Shown here one piece after another: positions 15,685 through 25,544 of a DNA stretch of 64,000 nucleotides; position 1 is the stretch's first letter, and each line of letters begins with the position of its first letter. The stretch is from Clostridium drakei. GTDB taxonomy: Bacteria > Bacillota > Clostridia > Clostridiales > Clostridiaceae. The notes beneath the pieces are model-generated. The model made no database searches, had not been told where the DNA came from, and worked only from the letters and a program-made list of their open reading frames with translations. The stretch lies in contig NZ_JIBU02000023.1 of assembly GCF_000633595.2 (NCBI RefSeq), positions 186,001-250,000 on the forward strand, written 5' to 3'. The position numbers were made by a program, and so were the translations under genes.

Positions 15685-18017
15685 TATTTGCACCCCCATA
15701 AAGTAAATGTTGAACCTATTGCAAATTTACCTGAACCAGTAGATAAGGATATTTTATTTATTTTATTTAATGTATTTCCCCATGCACCTGAGAAATATTT
15801 TCTTTGATTGACATTACTATAATTATATCTACCTAAGATTGATTTTCTTTCAGTTTGAATATTATTCATAAATATTTCGCCAAAAGTCATACCATAATTA
15901 TAACTTGCCCCATAATTTAAAGTTATAGCCGATGATCCTGTAGTAAGAGTATCTTCACCATAATTATATAATGAACTCGAATCATCATTAAATTGTATAT
16001 TAATATAAGAATTTGAAATCCCTTTAGCAGAATATATAATTTTAAGATAATTATAATCATTTGATATTAATGTAAAGTCTATTTGTTGTATTGAAGTTGC
16101 TAATATCACATTGCCTATTTTTTCCCAAGCACCATCTCCACTATATCCTTTACCTTCCCAAGTAACACTAGCATTACTTACAGTAGGGCTTGTATCACTT
16201 ACACTATTTCTATTTAATATCCATTTGATTTTTATACTTGGATTTGCAGTAATATCTATATCTGATAAATCAGCAATTGAAGTAACATTAGATTTTAATA
16301 CTGTAGTTCCAGCAGAATTCCATACATCGCATCTAACGCTTGTATTAGTAGGTGTAGTTTGTGTCCATTTTATATTACCCCATTTTTTTAGGTCGCTTGG
16401 TGTTACTGTTTTTATTGCTGTTCCTGTTGTAGCCTTATGATAAACCCCTAACCTGAAAGTTAAGTCCTTTCCTAATTCGCCATTAGAAACAAATCCATTG
16501 TTTGAATACTGACTAAAACCATTTACAAAAGTATCTGTGGCTGCAAAACTAATACTATAGGAATTAGTGGCTGAATTAGATACGCCATCATAAACTCTGA
16601 TTATTATACCATGTTCCTTTATAACTGGTATAAGAGTATCAAAAGTAGCTCTACAAAATTTAGCATCAGCTGTAACACCTATAACATTAGCTGTAGCTAA
16701 TGTCATATTAGTAATGGGATCATACAAACTAACAGTTAATGTTCCTATGGGACTATTGTGTTTGTTCACATATAATTCAACATATCCTATAGCATCAAAA
16801 CTAATACCATCAGAAGTAATAGTTTGAGATACATAGTATGATGCCCATATATTAGCACCTCCACTTACTGTTTCATTCTTTATCATATCTTCAACATAAC
16901 TCAATTTAGCTATACCATTTTCTAAAACACAATTATTTAAAACTGCATCATCCAATCCCCAAACACTTTGATACCTTCCATTATCTATATCTTTAGATGG
17001 TGGTAAATCTATTAATCCCCAACCAGTAGGTTGTTTTTGTACTATTTGCCATACAGTTCCGCCAGAAGGTAAATGCTTCGTATTATCTGCCAAATGCGAC
17101 GTAAAATCTTCTTTAACTTTCTCTAAAGTCACCCCATCATTACCTTTTATATCTTCTGCTTTAATTTCTTTATTGATTTTACTCTGTAATGATTTGCTTA
17201 ATTTACTTTCATTAACACTATTTTCTTCCAATAAAGATCCATCAGATTCATTTACCATACTAGTACATTTTTTTATTGTCTCAAAATAGATGGTTTCATC
17301 CTTTTCTAATACCCAATCTATTAGGTCAATACTTAGGTTATCTGAATTTATATTATAATTTACTTCTTTAGTCAAAATTTCATTTAAAAATTTAACATTT
17401 AAGATATCTTGTTCTGGATTAAAATTTGCATGACCTATGGGAATATGTCCAATATTATCTTCTTCAGCAGTGAATTTCGTATAAATATTAGTAAATACTG
17501 CTGCATTTTTTTCATCATCTACCTGCTTTTGTAAAGATTCTACCTTTTTTTGCACTGCTTCTACATCTTCCTTATGTGCCAACATGACACCTTGATCCAC
17601 TTTTAAAGTTACTGCTGCGGTGTTGGAAACTTCTAATATCATTCTTATGGTTAAATCTTTTGTACTTCCATTACTTGCAATAGGTTTATAGGTCTCAGGG
17701 TATTTCCCAATAACTAATAAATTACCTTCATCATCTAAAATTCCAGCTTCTCTTATCATAAAATTTCCAATATCCGCAGGAATTAAAACTTCTGCAACTA
17801 TCCAATTATTATTGCTTTTATCAATATTAAGATTGTTTACTGAACCACTCCAAACTTGATTTTTCAACGTTGTTTGATCCTCTATTGGGTTATAATAATT
17901 TCCTCCACCATCACCAAGTACAAAAGTAGTAAAATTTACTTTAGTTCCAAGTGCGCTTGCATTTGCTATTTTTGCCTTACCAACTTTAGTTAATATAGAA
18001 TAAAATTGTTCTTCCAT
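15684..18017 (-). CDS. Phage tail fibre protein with N-terminal tail-collar fibre domain
   Basis: 777 residues. Residues 1-155 form a phage tail-collar fibre domain (FYSILTKVGKAKIANASALG, then FTTFVLGDGGGNYY and FMIREAGILDDEGNLLVIG). A short coiled coil (VEAVQKKVESLQKQVDDEK, about 170-190) and a shaft with SHLADNTKHLPSGG follow. Residues about 360-777 are beta-rich repeats, probably the receptor-binding tip (WTQTTPTNTSVRCDVWNSAG, TSIADLSDIDITANPSIKIK). It corresponds to PBSX XkdV. The fibre attaches at the N-terminus to the baseplate. Follows the YmfQ-like gene by two bases. Confidence 0.88.
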   Translation of the reverse strand: MEEQFYSILTKVGKAKIANASALGTKVNFTTFVLGDGGGNYYNPIEDQTTLKNQVWSGSVNNLNIDKSNNNWIVAEVLIPADIGNFMIREAGILDDEGNLLVIGKYPETYKPIASNGSTKDLTIRMILEVSNTAAVTLKVDQGVMLAHKEDVEAVQKKVESLQKQVDDEKNAAVFTNIYTKFTAEEDNIGHIPIGHANFNPEQDILNVKFLNEILTKEVNYNINSDNLSIDLIDWVLEKDETIYFETIKKCTSMVNESDGSLLEENSVNESKLSKSLQSKINKEIKAEDIKGNDGVTLEKVKEDFTSHLADNTKHLPSGGTVWQIVQKQPTGWGLIDLPPSKDIDNGRYQSVWGLDDAVLNNCVLENGIAKLSYVEDMIKNETVSGGANIWASYYVSQTITSDGISFDAIGYVELYVNKHNSPIGTLTVSLYDPITNMTLATANVIGVTADAKFCRATFDTLIPVIKEHGIIIRVYDGVSNSATNSYSISFAATDTFVNGFSQYSNNGFVSNGELGKDLTFRLGVYHKATTGTAIKTVTPSDLKKWGNIKWTQTTPTNTSVRCDVWNSAGTTVLKSNVTSIADLSDIDITANPSIKIKWILNRNSVSDTSPTVSNASVTWEGKGYSGDGAWEKIGNVILATSIQQIDFTLISNDYNYLKIIYSAKGISNSYINIQFNDDSSSLYNYGEDTLTTGSSAITLNYGASYNYGMTFGEIFMNNIQTERKSILGRYNYSNVNQRKYFSGAWGNTLNKINKISLSTGSGKFAIGSTFTLWGCK

Positions 18018-18019
18018 AT

Positions 18020-18643
18020 TTATGCCTCCTTTCTAGGGTATATAGTTACTCTCTCATCAGCTGAATTATTTCCTGCTGCAATATGAAATTTCCCAACACT
18101 TTGAATTTCTTTTTTGCTCCAAGGATACACTGTTATTGTTTCTCCACATATCAAGCAACTAGTCATATAAAATTTTTTATTACTTATATTAAAATTCAAA
18201 GCTAAATCATAATCCAAATGTGCTGGTTTAACATATTCAATAGTTTCATACAGCTCTTTTAAATTTAATATTTTACTTTTTATTTGAAAATCAATAAAAA
18301 AAGAATACTGCGAAGTATCCTGAATTATCTTAACTATTCCATCAGTAAATTTTGAAATCATACTTTTCATTATATTAGGTGTAATTGGGCTAACTTGTGA
18401 AAGTTTAGCCATTACTTTACTTCTTCTTATATTTACATCTAAACCTTCAATTGTTATGATTCCACAAAATTCTTCCCATAATCTCAATGCCCAAGTTGCA
18501 GTTTGTGGGAAAACTTGAAGCAGCAAATCTTCTAAGGCTTCATCATATTTATCAAAATCATTTTTTTCTACACTTTCAATTAAATTTGAAAAAACTTTAT
18601 TTTCAAGTAAAAATGGCGGTAAATAACCTTCAAAATCACTCAT
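18020..18643 (-). CDS. Phage baseplate/tail protein, YmfQ (DUF2313) family
   Basis: 207 residues with the family start LPPFLLENKVFSNLIESVEK and the conserved ALRLWEEFCGI followed by RRSKVMAKLSQVSPITPN. A Cys pair near the end (SCLICGE) is also usual. In Mu- and PBSX-type phages this protein sits between baseplate J and tail fibre in the baseplate. Its start overlaps the baseplate-J stop by eight bases. Confidence 0.85.
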   Translation of the reverse strand: MSDFEGYLPPFLLENKVFSNLIESVEKNDFDKYDEALEDLLLQVFPQTATWALRLWEEFCGIITIEGLDVNIRRSKVMAKLSQVSPITPNIMKSMISKFTDGIVKIIQDTSQYSFFIDFQIKSKILNLKELYETIEYVKPAHLDYDLALNFNISNKKFYMTSCLICGETITVYPWSKKEIQSVGKFHIAAGNNSADERVTIYPRKEA

Positions 18644-19694
18644 AGGTTATTACCCCCAATACTGGTTTTTCTTCATCTGTTGTGCCCATATTAACAATAT
18701 CTCCATTTAATTTTACACTTGCAAAATCTTCAACACCTTGTGTATTGGTAATTATAGCAGATATATTTATTAATTTTACTGAACTCCCTGGTTTTAAAGT
18801 ATTAATATAATTTTTTATACTTGTTTCCACATTGGATTTATCTCCCTTAAAATCCATTATGCTAACATTAATAACTTTGTTTGATACAGTAACTATAGAT
18901 ACATTAGCCCCAATAGGTGCCGTACCTTCTCCAGTTCCATTCTTTGGATCAATATGATGCTTTACATTATCTAAAATATTGCTATCAAGCGATTGTCCAT
19001 TATCACCATAACAAATAACTTTTACAGTTCCAGGACCATTCCAAAGAGGAACTACTTTCACCCCTTTAACACCACTAACTTCTTTTGCCCATCTCTCATA
19101 GTCACTCTTGTTTCCGCTGGATGGAGGGTTTTGCACTCTTTGAAGTAATCTAGATAATAATTCACCATCAGTTTCAGGATCAGTTCCACCAGTTGCAGGG
19201 GTTTCATTTGTAACACTAATTATTCCATTTATAGTAACTGGAAGTTGAGTAATAGTATTTGAAGGAACATTGTATTTTGAACCAATATCTATTGCTCTTA
19301 AAGAGCTAATAACTTTTTCATCATCTCCAATTACAGAATCTGTTGTAGTTTTATATTTTAATCCTCCTGGAGTTTGTATCATAGTTCCTGCAGGTATTAA
19401 AGTACCTTTCTTGCCATTTATAGTTTCATTTACTACTGCATACTTAGCGGTTGTTTCATAAACTCCCCTTGAAGCAGCATGCATTTTTAAATATTTCCCT
19501 GAACTAAGCTGAGGAATAGCTTTATTTAATAAATCATCTAGCTTTTCATACCTTTTAGCACTTTCTTTTGATACAGGAGCTAGTGAATCATGTATAAATG
19601 AGCCTTCTAATTTATCTACATCAGAAGTTATATCTTCTTTTAATCTTTTTAATATTTCTGAATCAGAATTTCCATCAATATAATGATTAAACAT
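18636..19694 (-). CDS. Phage baseplate J-like protein (XkdT type)
   Basis: 352 residues. Family features: GSFIHDSLAPVSKESAKRYE, YETTAKYAVVNETINGKKGT with the PAGTMIQT strand, TPATGGTDPETDGELLSRLL, and C-terminal VSIVTVSNKVINVSIMDFKG. The baseplate J protein forms the wedge ring that triggers sheath contraction. Overlaps the DUF2634 gene upstream by eight bases and the YmfQ gene downstream. Confidence 0.9.
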   Translation of the reverse strand: MFNHYIDGNSDSEILKRLKEDITSDVDKLEGSFIHDSLAPVSKESAKRYEKLDDLLNKAIPQLSSGKYLKMHAASRGVYETTAKYAVVNETINGKKGTLIPAGTMIQTPGGLKYKTTTDSVIGDDEKVISSLRAIDIGSKYNVPSNTITQLPVTINGIISVTNETPATGGTDPETDGELLSRLLQRVQNPPSSGNKSDYERWAKEVSGVKGVKVVPLWNGPGTVKVICYGDNGQSLDSNILDNVKHHIDPKNGTGEGTAPIGANVSIVTVSNKVINVSIMDFKGDKSNVETSIKNYINTLKPGSSVKLINISAIITNTQGVEDFASVKLNGDIVNMGTTDEEKPVLGVITYE

Positions 19695-20118
19695 TTATAT
19701 TCACCTTCCCTTGATCAGTTATAGCTGTAAATTCAATTGATAACTTATCTTCCTCATAGTTTACTTTAAAACCTTCAATTCTAAGGATATGTAAGTTTGC
19801 ACTTAAACACTCCCTTACCAATCTTTTAGCCTCGCTTTCTACTAAGCCATTGCTAAATCCTTGTCCTATAATACTATCTAAATCATGTCCATAGCTATTA
19901 GAATAAATACTATAAGTCATTTTCATAGTATGAAGTGCTTTCCACATCCATATTTTTAAAGCTTCTTTTCCTTCTACTACTTGAAACTTACCATCCTTTA
20001 ATAAAAAATTATTTTTTTCAAAATCCCATGCATATTCTTTTGGAATACTTGAGGTTGCCATTGCTGAGCTTTCTGTTGCTGTATTTAAATTAGAAACATA
20101 ATCAGGAAAAATACTCAT
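19687..20118 (-). CDS. Phage baseplate protein, DUF2634 (XkdS type)
   Basis: 143 residues. The family pattern is visible: EYAWDFEKNNFLLKDGKFQV, EALKIWMWKALHTMKMTYSI, and YSNSYGHDLDSIIGQGF, resembling gp25-like wedge proteins. AAGGAGGGAATAC precedes the ATG. It lies between the XkdP-like and baseplate-J genes, the PBSX order. Confidence 0.88.
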   Translation of the reverse strand: MSIFPDYVSNLNTATESSAMATSSIPKEYAWDFEKNNFLLKDGKFQVVEGKEALKIWMWKALHTMKMTYSIYSNSYGHDLDSIIGQGFSNGLVESEAKRLVRECLSANLHILRIEGFKVNYEEDKLSIEFTAITDQGKVNINV

Positions 20119-20136
20119 GTATTCCCTCCTTTCTTA

Positions 20137-20562
20137 CTATGAAAGCTTTTTATATTCTTTTAAACTTAAAGTAAATTCAATATCTCTACTCATTGCATTT
20201 TCTTTGTAAGTAAAGTTCTCAATAGAATATAAACTATTTATATTTGTTCCAGTTACAATAAACCGAATTGGCTTTCTCCAATGCATAAAAGTATCTAGTA
20301 TCCAAACATAATCATAAGGGTCATCTCTTGGAGTACATACACAAAAATTGTAATTTTGTGCAGGAAAAAAGCTACTAAATGTTATAGTAGCTAATTTCTT
20401 TTCCCCTATGATATTAATTTCTCCTAATCCTTCTGTTTCAAAAGTTTCGTTATTTGCACCAACTTGTACTTCAAATGTTGGAGGATTAACAGGCAGCTGA
20501 AAAATCTGATTTTTATTAAGTTCGTTACCGTCTGTCCTTTCATCTTTAAACCAAAATTCCAC
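20137..20562 (-). CDS. Phage tail protein resembling the N-terminal part of XkdP
   Basis: 141 residues from a GTG preceded by AGGGGG. The sequence LPVNPPTFEVQVGANNETFE, GEINIIGEKKLATITFSSFF and PIRFIVTGTNINSLYSIENF matches the N-terminal domain of XkdP-type tail proteins; the LysM domain those often carry is absent, so it is short. It may bridge tape measure and baseplate hub. Here it stands after the hub hydrolase and DUF2577 genes rather than before them as in PBSX. Confidence 0.75.
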   Translation of the reverse strand: MEFWFKDERTDGNELNKNQIFQLPVNPPTFEVQVGANNETFETEGLGEINIIGEKKLATITFSSFFPAQNYNFCVCTPRDDPYDYVWILDTFMHWRKPIRFIVTGTNINSLYSIENFTYKENAMSRDIEFTLSLKEYKKLS

Positions 20563-20573
20563 AACATTACCCC

Positions 20574-20888
20574 CTACACTAACTTATCTATAACAAATAA
20601 TTTTTGGTTGTCTTCAGTAGCAATACAAGCAACTCTTTCTCCAGTCTTAACGCCTTCATGTGTAATAGTTCCTGTAACTTGACCATCTGGACACGATAAA
20701 CTAAAAGGTATATGATACTCCGTGACACTTTTACATATATATAAGTTATCACCTGTAAATAATCCTTCACCGTTGTAAATGCTTATGATAAGAGGGTTTT
20801 CTTTAGCTACAATACCCACGATCACGCCCATATAACTTTCATTATCTCTGCCCCTTATTTCTTTAGCAAAATCTATATCATAACTCAT
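20574..20888 (-). CDS. Phage baseplate protein, DUF2577 (XkdR type)
   Basis: 104 residues, an OB-like beta protein: IDFAKEIRGRDNESYMGVIVGIV..NPLIISI at the start and VKTGERVACIATEDNQKLFVIDKL at the end, both typical of DUF2577. AGGAGGTATAAATAAA precedes the ATG. Lies directly after the hub hydrolase gene. Confidence 0.85.
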   Translation of the reverse strand: MSYDIDFAKEIRGRDNESYMGVIVGIVAKENPLIISIYNGEGLFTGDNLYICKSVTEYHIPFSLSCPDGQVTGTITHEGVKTGERVACIATEDNQKLFVIDKLV

Positions 20889-20902
20889 TTTATTTATACC
20901 TC

Positions 20903-22276
20903 CTAAAGAACCCTTATTGCTGCATTACAATCACCATAAGTAGAAAATTGACTTATTTTAACTACATCTCCTGTATGCGGACAATGGATAAACTGGTCAT
21001 TACCTATGTAAATGCCCACATGGCCAGTGTTATGGAAAAATAAAATATCTCCTGCAGTTGCTTCTTGAATACTTATTCTTGTTCCTTGATTTATCATATC
21101 ATAGGTATAGGCAGTTAAATTATATCCAAAATGATTAAATACATAGGCTACATAACTACTACAATCAAAGCTATTCGGAGGATTACCTCCCCCATTAACA
21201 TACGGAACACCAAGAAACTGTTTAGCAAAGGCAATTATTTGATCAGCCTTACTACTTACGCTACTAGAATTATCACTATTATTAGTAGAACTACTGGCTG
21301 CTGTTAATTCTTCAGGATCTGCAAAAGTAACTCCACTAAAATCTATAACAACAGTTACTTTATGTATACCATTATTAAGAGAATGTTGTGCAGATTTTAT
21401 CTTGTAATATCCTTGCAGCCCATATCTTGCAATACTAATATAAATACTTCTTTTCGCCCTAATATCTTCGCAATTTTCTATATCTACTAAGGTACAAGTT
21501 AATTCCCTTTTTGTTCCGTTGTAAGCATATAAATACTTATTAGCAACATTTTGTGCTTGTGCTGCATTGCCTTTTTCTATAGTTACCACCTTACTAAGCC
21601 TGCCGAATATTTTTATGCTATTATCATCATTTGCGTGAGCATATGAACCTGTATCACTTTCTTCGTTTGAAGCTACATCTACATAGTTTACCATCTCTTC
21701 CATACTTCTAGTTACTGAAAAATCAGTGCCTAATGCATACTTACAATCAAGTTTTAAATTACTTATTCTATCTATCCAAAGAACATTACCTCTCATTTCC
21801 ATGCATACATCTTCGCCAAGTTCAAGTTTACATTGCTCCAAAATGTCCTTTATAATATCTGAAACTGCCTTTCCTTTGTAAAATTTGCTTATCTTTGTAC
21901 TAAGTGCTGTGCAAGCTCCACCTATACCCTGTCTATTTAAAAGTGCATAAATAGCATCTTTAGCGTTTAAGCCGTTAAATTGGATTATATCTTCATTCTT
22001 ATTAAGATAAAATGCATAATCCATAGCAGTATAACTGCTTGTTTTATCTTTATTAGTTTTATTTACAATAACGCCTTGAAACACTACCTTACTATCTTTT
22101 TTTAAAGTTAGATGACTTCTTCCTTCTGCCAGGTCTAATGTACTATCGAAGGTTAGACTTACGGCTAGTGTGTCAGAATCATCTGCCCAACTAAAACTAC
22201 CACATCTATCGATTATATCCTCTGGTTGTGGAAGTTCACCTTTACCTATTATATGGTTAGTATACAAGGTCCACAT
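20903..22276 (-). CDS. Tail hub protein (XkdQ-like) fused to NlpC/P60 peptidase
   Basis: 457 residues from the ATG at 22276 (AAAGGAG upstream); an upstream start adds 15 residues but has no ribosome site. Residues about 1-320 match XkdQ/gpD-like hub proteins (GSFSWADDSDTLAVSLTFDS, GRSHLTLKKDSKVVFQGVIV). After a serine-rich linker (ASSSTNNSDNSSSVSS), about 340-457 form an NlpC/P60 domain: SFDCSSY with Cys near 372 and GHVGIYIG with His near 419. It would cut peptide stems of peptidoglycan during DNA delivery. PBSX splits these tasks differently. Confidence 0.9.
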   Translation of the reverse strand: MWTLYTNHIIGKGELPQPEDIIDRCGSFSWADDSDTLAVSLTFDSTLDLAEGRSHLTLKKDSKVVFQGVIVNKTNKDKTSSYTAMDYAFYLNKNEDIIQFNGLNAKDAIYALLNRQGIGGACTALSTKISKFYKGKAVSDIIKDILEQCKLELGEDVCMEMRGNVLWIDRISNLKLDCKYALGTDFSVTRSMEEMVNYVDVASNEESDTGSYAHANDDNSIKIFGRLSKVVTIEKGNAAQAQNVANKYLYAYNGTKRELTCTLVDIENCEDIRAKRSIYISIARYGLQGYYKIKSAQHSLNNGIHKVTVVIDFSGVTFADPEELTAASSSTNNSDNSSSVSSKADQIIAFAKQFLGVPYVNGGGNPPNSFDCSSYVAYVFNHFGYNLTAYTYDMINQGTRISIQEATAGDILFFHNTGHVGIYIGNDQFIHCPHTGDVVKISQFSTYGDCNAAIRVL

Positions 22277-22352
22277 TATTAAAAACGCTCCTTTTATTAA
22301 AATTACATAAAATAAAAACACCTTATTTCTAAGATGTTTCTACTAAAACTTT

Positions 22353-25300
22353 CTACATATTATTTAATGCAAGCCTTACTTTTTTAACTATATGTTCACC
22401 TGCCTTATCGAAAAATTCTTCTTCACCTACAGTTAAACCATTAAAATTAATTATTATCTTTACATCTTTCTTATCAGTTTCTTTTTTATCACTATTTATA
22501 TAACTATCTGCTATATCTAAAAGTTGCTGAGAATGAGAACTATTTTTCTTCAACGGAATTGCTGCTTCTGCATATTGTCCTTCACCAAAAATTGATGCTC
22601 TATCTGCTATACCTCCATTAGAATATCCTACATATGATCGTCCTTCGGCTAAAGCACGAATACCTGGAACATTATATACAGTTCCATATCTGGATTTTAT
22701 ATATTGTATTCCTGCTGCAATATTAGATACTGGATCGTATATGTTCGTCATTCCTGGGAGGTGATAATCAGCCATATTTTCACCTGTTAATTGCATAAGC
22801 CCACGACTAGGATCACCATGCTGTGCATTATAATCCCATAAATTTATGTCCATTGGATTTCCGCTAGATTCATGTTCAATAATTTCTGATAAAGGTCCAA
22901 ACCAATCACTAGGAGCTCCTGTTAGTGCCATAGCTGTTGCTATCCACATTTTTAAATTTCCACTTATTGCTCCACCAGCTGATGATGTAATACTTCCTAT
23001 CCAATTTTCAATAAATCCACTTACATCCTTTGAAGACATACCATTTACAAGTCCTTGCATTAAAAATCCACCCATGTCAAACATAACTTTTGAAGGGGAA
23101 TGAATTCCAAATCCTGTTTTAAACTGCTGTATAACCTTATCCGTAAGTGTTTTTACAATGCTAATTAAATTATTCGAAGAAGCTTGTACCCCTGTTCCAA
23201 GTTCTTGGATAACTTGTTTTCCATAACTATTACTTTCTGTAGATAATTGAGAATATACAGTTTTAACATTAGTACTCATATTAGTTGTTGGATCTGTTAC
23301 TAATTTTGTATTATTCTTTATACCTGTGCCAAAATTCTTTAGCATATCAACTGAATAAGTATCGAAATCAGAAAGTGGCCCTTTGTCAGGAACACTAAAA
23401 TGTATTAATTCTCTTACTTTACTAGCCATGAAAGTAACTGCATCAGTAACAGATTTGGTGTTATTTCTTATTCCTTTTGCTAAATTATCAGGAATATCTT
23501 TTCCCCATTTATTAGTTTCTGGAATCATTGATTTACTTTGACTTGCTATTGTAGATGAAAAAGTCATATTAGGTAATTGATTATTTTTAGGCTTTACCAT
23601 ATTCATGGATTCTCTATTACTAATTATCTTTGATCCACCTGGAAGCTTCAAAATTTCAGGTCCATTTTCGCCGACCCAAGTTTCTCCACCTTCAAAATAA
23701 CTTGTTCCCAATGCATTTTTTTTAGTTGGGTCATTATTAAATACTTTACTTAAAGGACTTCCTTCTTTTGAAAATTTAATAATTGCATCTATAGGATGTT
23801 GAAAAAACTTTTTTAATTCTTCCCAAGCTTTTTTTAAATCTTCAAATACAAGTTTTAGTTCTTTAACAACTGCTTGCGTTTTTTCTTGTATTCCCCCCCA
23901 ATTATGCTGCCATGCTTCATATAGTCCAACAACTGCCAAAACTATTAATCCTATAGCCACACCCCACGGATTATCTACAAATATTTTTCCAACAGCACTT
24001 AAAGCTTTTACAGCACCTCCAGAAAATTTACTAATAGCTACTCCAAGTATAGGGAATTCCGTTTTAAGTTTATCTACAGTTTTAAATATAGCTAAACCAG
24101 CTTGAATACCTTTCGTTCCCCCAAAAATTCCTATGAATAAATTAGCATGAGATGCTGCAAAGCTAACTATTGGCATTAATCCTTTTATTATGTCTCCCAT
24201 AACTTTTACAAATTGTTTTGCTTCTTTCCAACCTGCTTGAATGTCTTTAACTAATTGTTTAAATGAATTTTTATATTTGTTAAGTTGCTCCGGATTTTTT
24301 CCTAAATCATCAAAGAATTTAACAACTTTATCTGCACCTTTACCTGCAAAATCCATTAGATCCTTCTTTAAATTAGCAAATGCTTTTGACTTACTTATTT
24401 TATCTAAGGAATTATTTATAGGTATTAAAACCTTACTTATAGCTGGCAAGAATGCTTCTCCTATACTTTTTTCCATACTCTTTAAATTATTTTTAACAAT
24501 ATTCCATTGACCTAATGCTGTTTTGCTTTGATTACTTGCACCACCAGCAAATGCTTTCCCTAAACTACCTTTATCATTTATTTGGGTCTTAAAATAATTG
24601 TCAATGCCTCCTGCCTTGCTTATATCATTTTGAGATATATTAACTCCAAAACCATCCATGCTTTTAGTTTCGCCTTTTTTTAAATCTGATAAAGCATTCA
24701 TAGCATCCATTAAACTTTTTCCAGGGTTTAAAGCTGCCATGTTCTCGCTTAATTTTACTAAATCCATACCTTCTTTAGTATTACCATTAGTTATATTTAC
24801 AGCTTTTCGACCTGCTGACATAAAGTCAGATGGTAAAAAAGGAGCTTCATTTATTTGTGATTTAAGCTGTGATATATATTCATTGGTCATTTTCTGTATA
24901 TCTTGAGAACTTGACATTTGATTATTATTTCCTATAATATGCTTCATTACTACTTCTTCTTGTTCTGATTCAGCTGCTGCACCTATAGTATTTTTCCCAA
25001 TTTTATCTGCTAAATCTTTTAAACTATTCACTTTATCCGTGATATTTTTTATAACTTTACTTACTTCATCCTTAGCCTTAAATACAACTTGAAAAGGTCT
25101 ACTTACTAAAGACTTAACTTCTTTTCCAATATTTTTTATACTGTTACTTGCTGAATCTTTAGCTGCTATCATAATTTGAATATTCTTTTTAATTTCATTA
25201 AGTTGTTTCTTTGTTTCTGATATAGTATTAAGAGGCGCCTCTATTAATATTTGACTTCTCACATTCTTTTTAATTCCATCTAATTGTTTTTTCGTTTCTG

Positions 25301-25490
25301 CTATATTTTCTAAGGTTTTATTTATATTAACTTCAATTTTAACTTGTACTTTTGTCATACTAATTAAGTTTATACTTTGTTTTGCTTCTTCTACTGTTTT
25401 TCTAAAATTATCAGTGTATTGAATGCTTTGTTTAATTGCATTTATATACATACTAGTATCTAACGTCATTTTTGCACTTATTTCTGGCAC
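22353..25490 (-). CDS. Tail tape-measure protein with lytic transglycosylase domain
   Basis: 1045 residues from the GTG at 25490 with GGGAGGTGAGAAA before it. The N-terminal third is repetitive coiled coil (ETKKQLDGIKKN-type repeats); two hydrophobic stretches lie in the middle (ANLFIGIFGGTKGIQAGLAI, GVAIGLIVLAVVGLYEAW). An SLT-type domain is at about 845-950 with the catalytic Glu in EHESSGNP (near 874), GLMQLTG (near 897) and AGIQYIKSRYG. It sets tail length and likely opens peptidoglycan. Immediately follows the frameshifted chaperone gene, the usual order. Confidence 0.92.
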   Translation of the reverse strand: MPEISAKMTLDTSMYINAIKQSIQYTDNFRKTVEEAKQSINLISMTKVQVKIEVNINKTLENIAETKKQLDGIKKNVRSQILIEAPLNTISETKKQLNEIKKNIQIMIAAKDSASNSIKNIGKEVKSLVSRPFQVVFKAKDEVSKVIKNITDKVNSLKDLADKIGKNTIGAAAESEQEEVVMKHIIGNNNQMSSSQDIQKMTNEYISQLKSQINEAPFLPSDFMSAGRKAVNITNGNTKEGMDLVKLSENMAALNPGKSLMDAMNALSDLKKGETKSMDGFGVNISQNDISKAGGIDNYFKTQINDKGSLGKAFAGGASNQSKTALGQWNIVKNNLKSMEKSIGEAFLPAISKVLIPINNSLDKISKSKAFANLKKDLMDFAGKGADKVVKFFDDLGKNPEQLNKYKNSFKQLVKDIQAGWKEAKQFVKVMGDIIKGLMPIVSFAASHANLFIGIFGGTKGIQAGLAIFKTVDKLKTEFPILGVAISKFSGGAVKALSAVGKIFVDNPWGVAIGLIVLAVVGLYEAWQHNWGGIQEKTQAVVKELKLVFEDLKKAWEELKKFFQHPIDAIIKFSKEGSPLSKVFNNDPTKKNALGTSYFEGGETWVGENGPEILKLPGGSKIISNRESMNMVKPKNNQLPNMTFSSTIASQSKSMIPETNKWGKDIPDNLAKGIRNNTKSVTDAVTFMASKVRELIHFSVPDKGPLSDFDTYSVDMLKNFGTGIKNNTKLVTDPTTNMSTNVKTVYSQLSTESNSYGKQVIQELGTGVQASSNNLISIVKTLTDKVIQQFKTGFGIHSPSKVMFDMGGFLMQGLVNGMSSKDVSGFIENWIGSITSSAGGAISGNLKMWIATAMALTGAPSDWFGPLSEIIEHESSGNPMDINLWDYNAQHGDPSRGLMQLTGENMADYHLPGMTNIYDPVSNIAAGIQYIKSRYGTVYNVPGIRALAEGRSYVGYSNGGIADRASIFGEGQYAEAAIPLKKNSSHSQQLLDIADSYINSDKKETDKKDVKIIINFNGLTVGEEEFFDKAGEHIVKKVRLALNNM

Positions 25491-25544
25491 TTTCTCACCT
25501 CCCATCTAAAAAATCTATAAAAATAAGACTATAACTCTTTTAAT

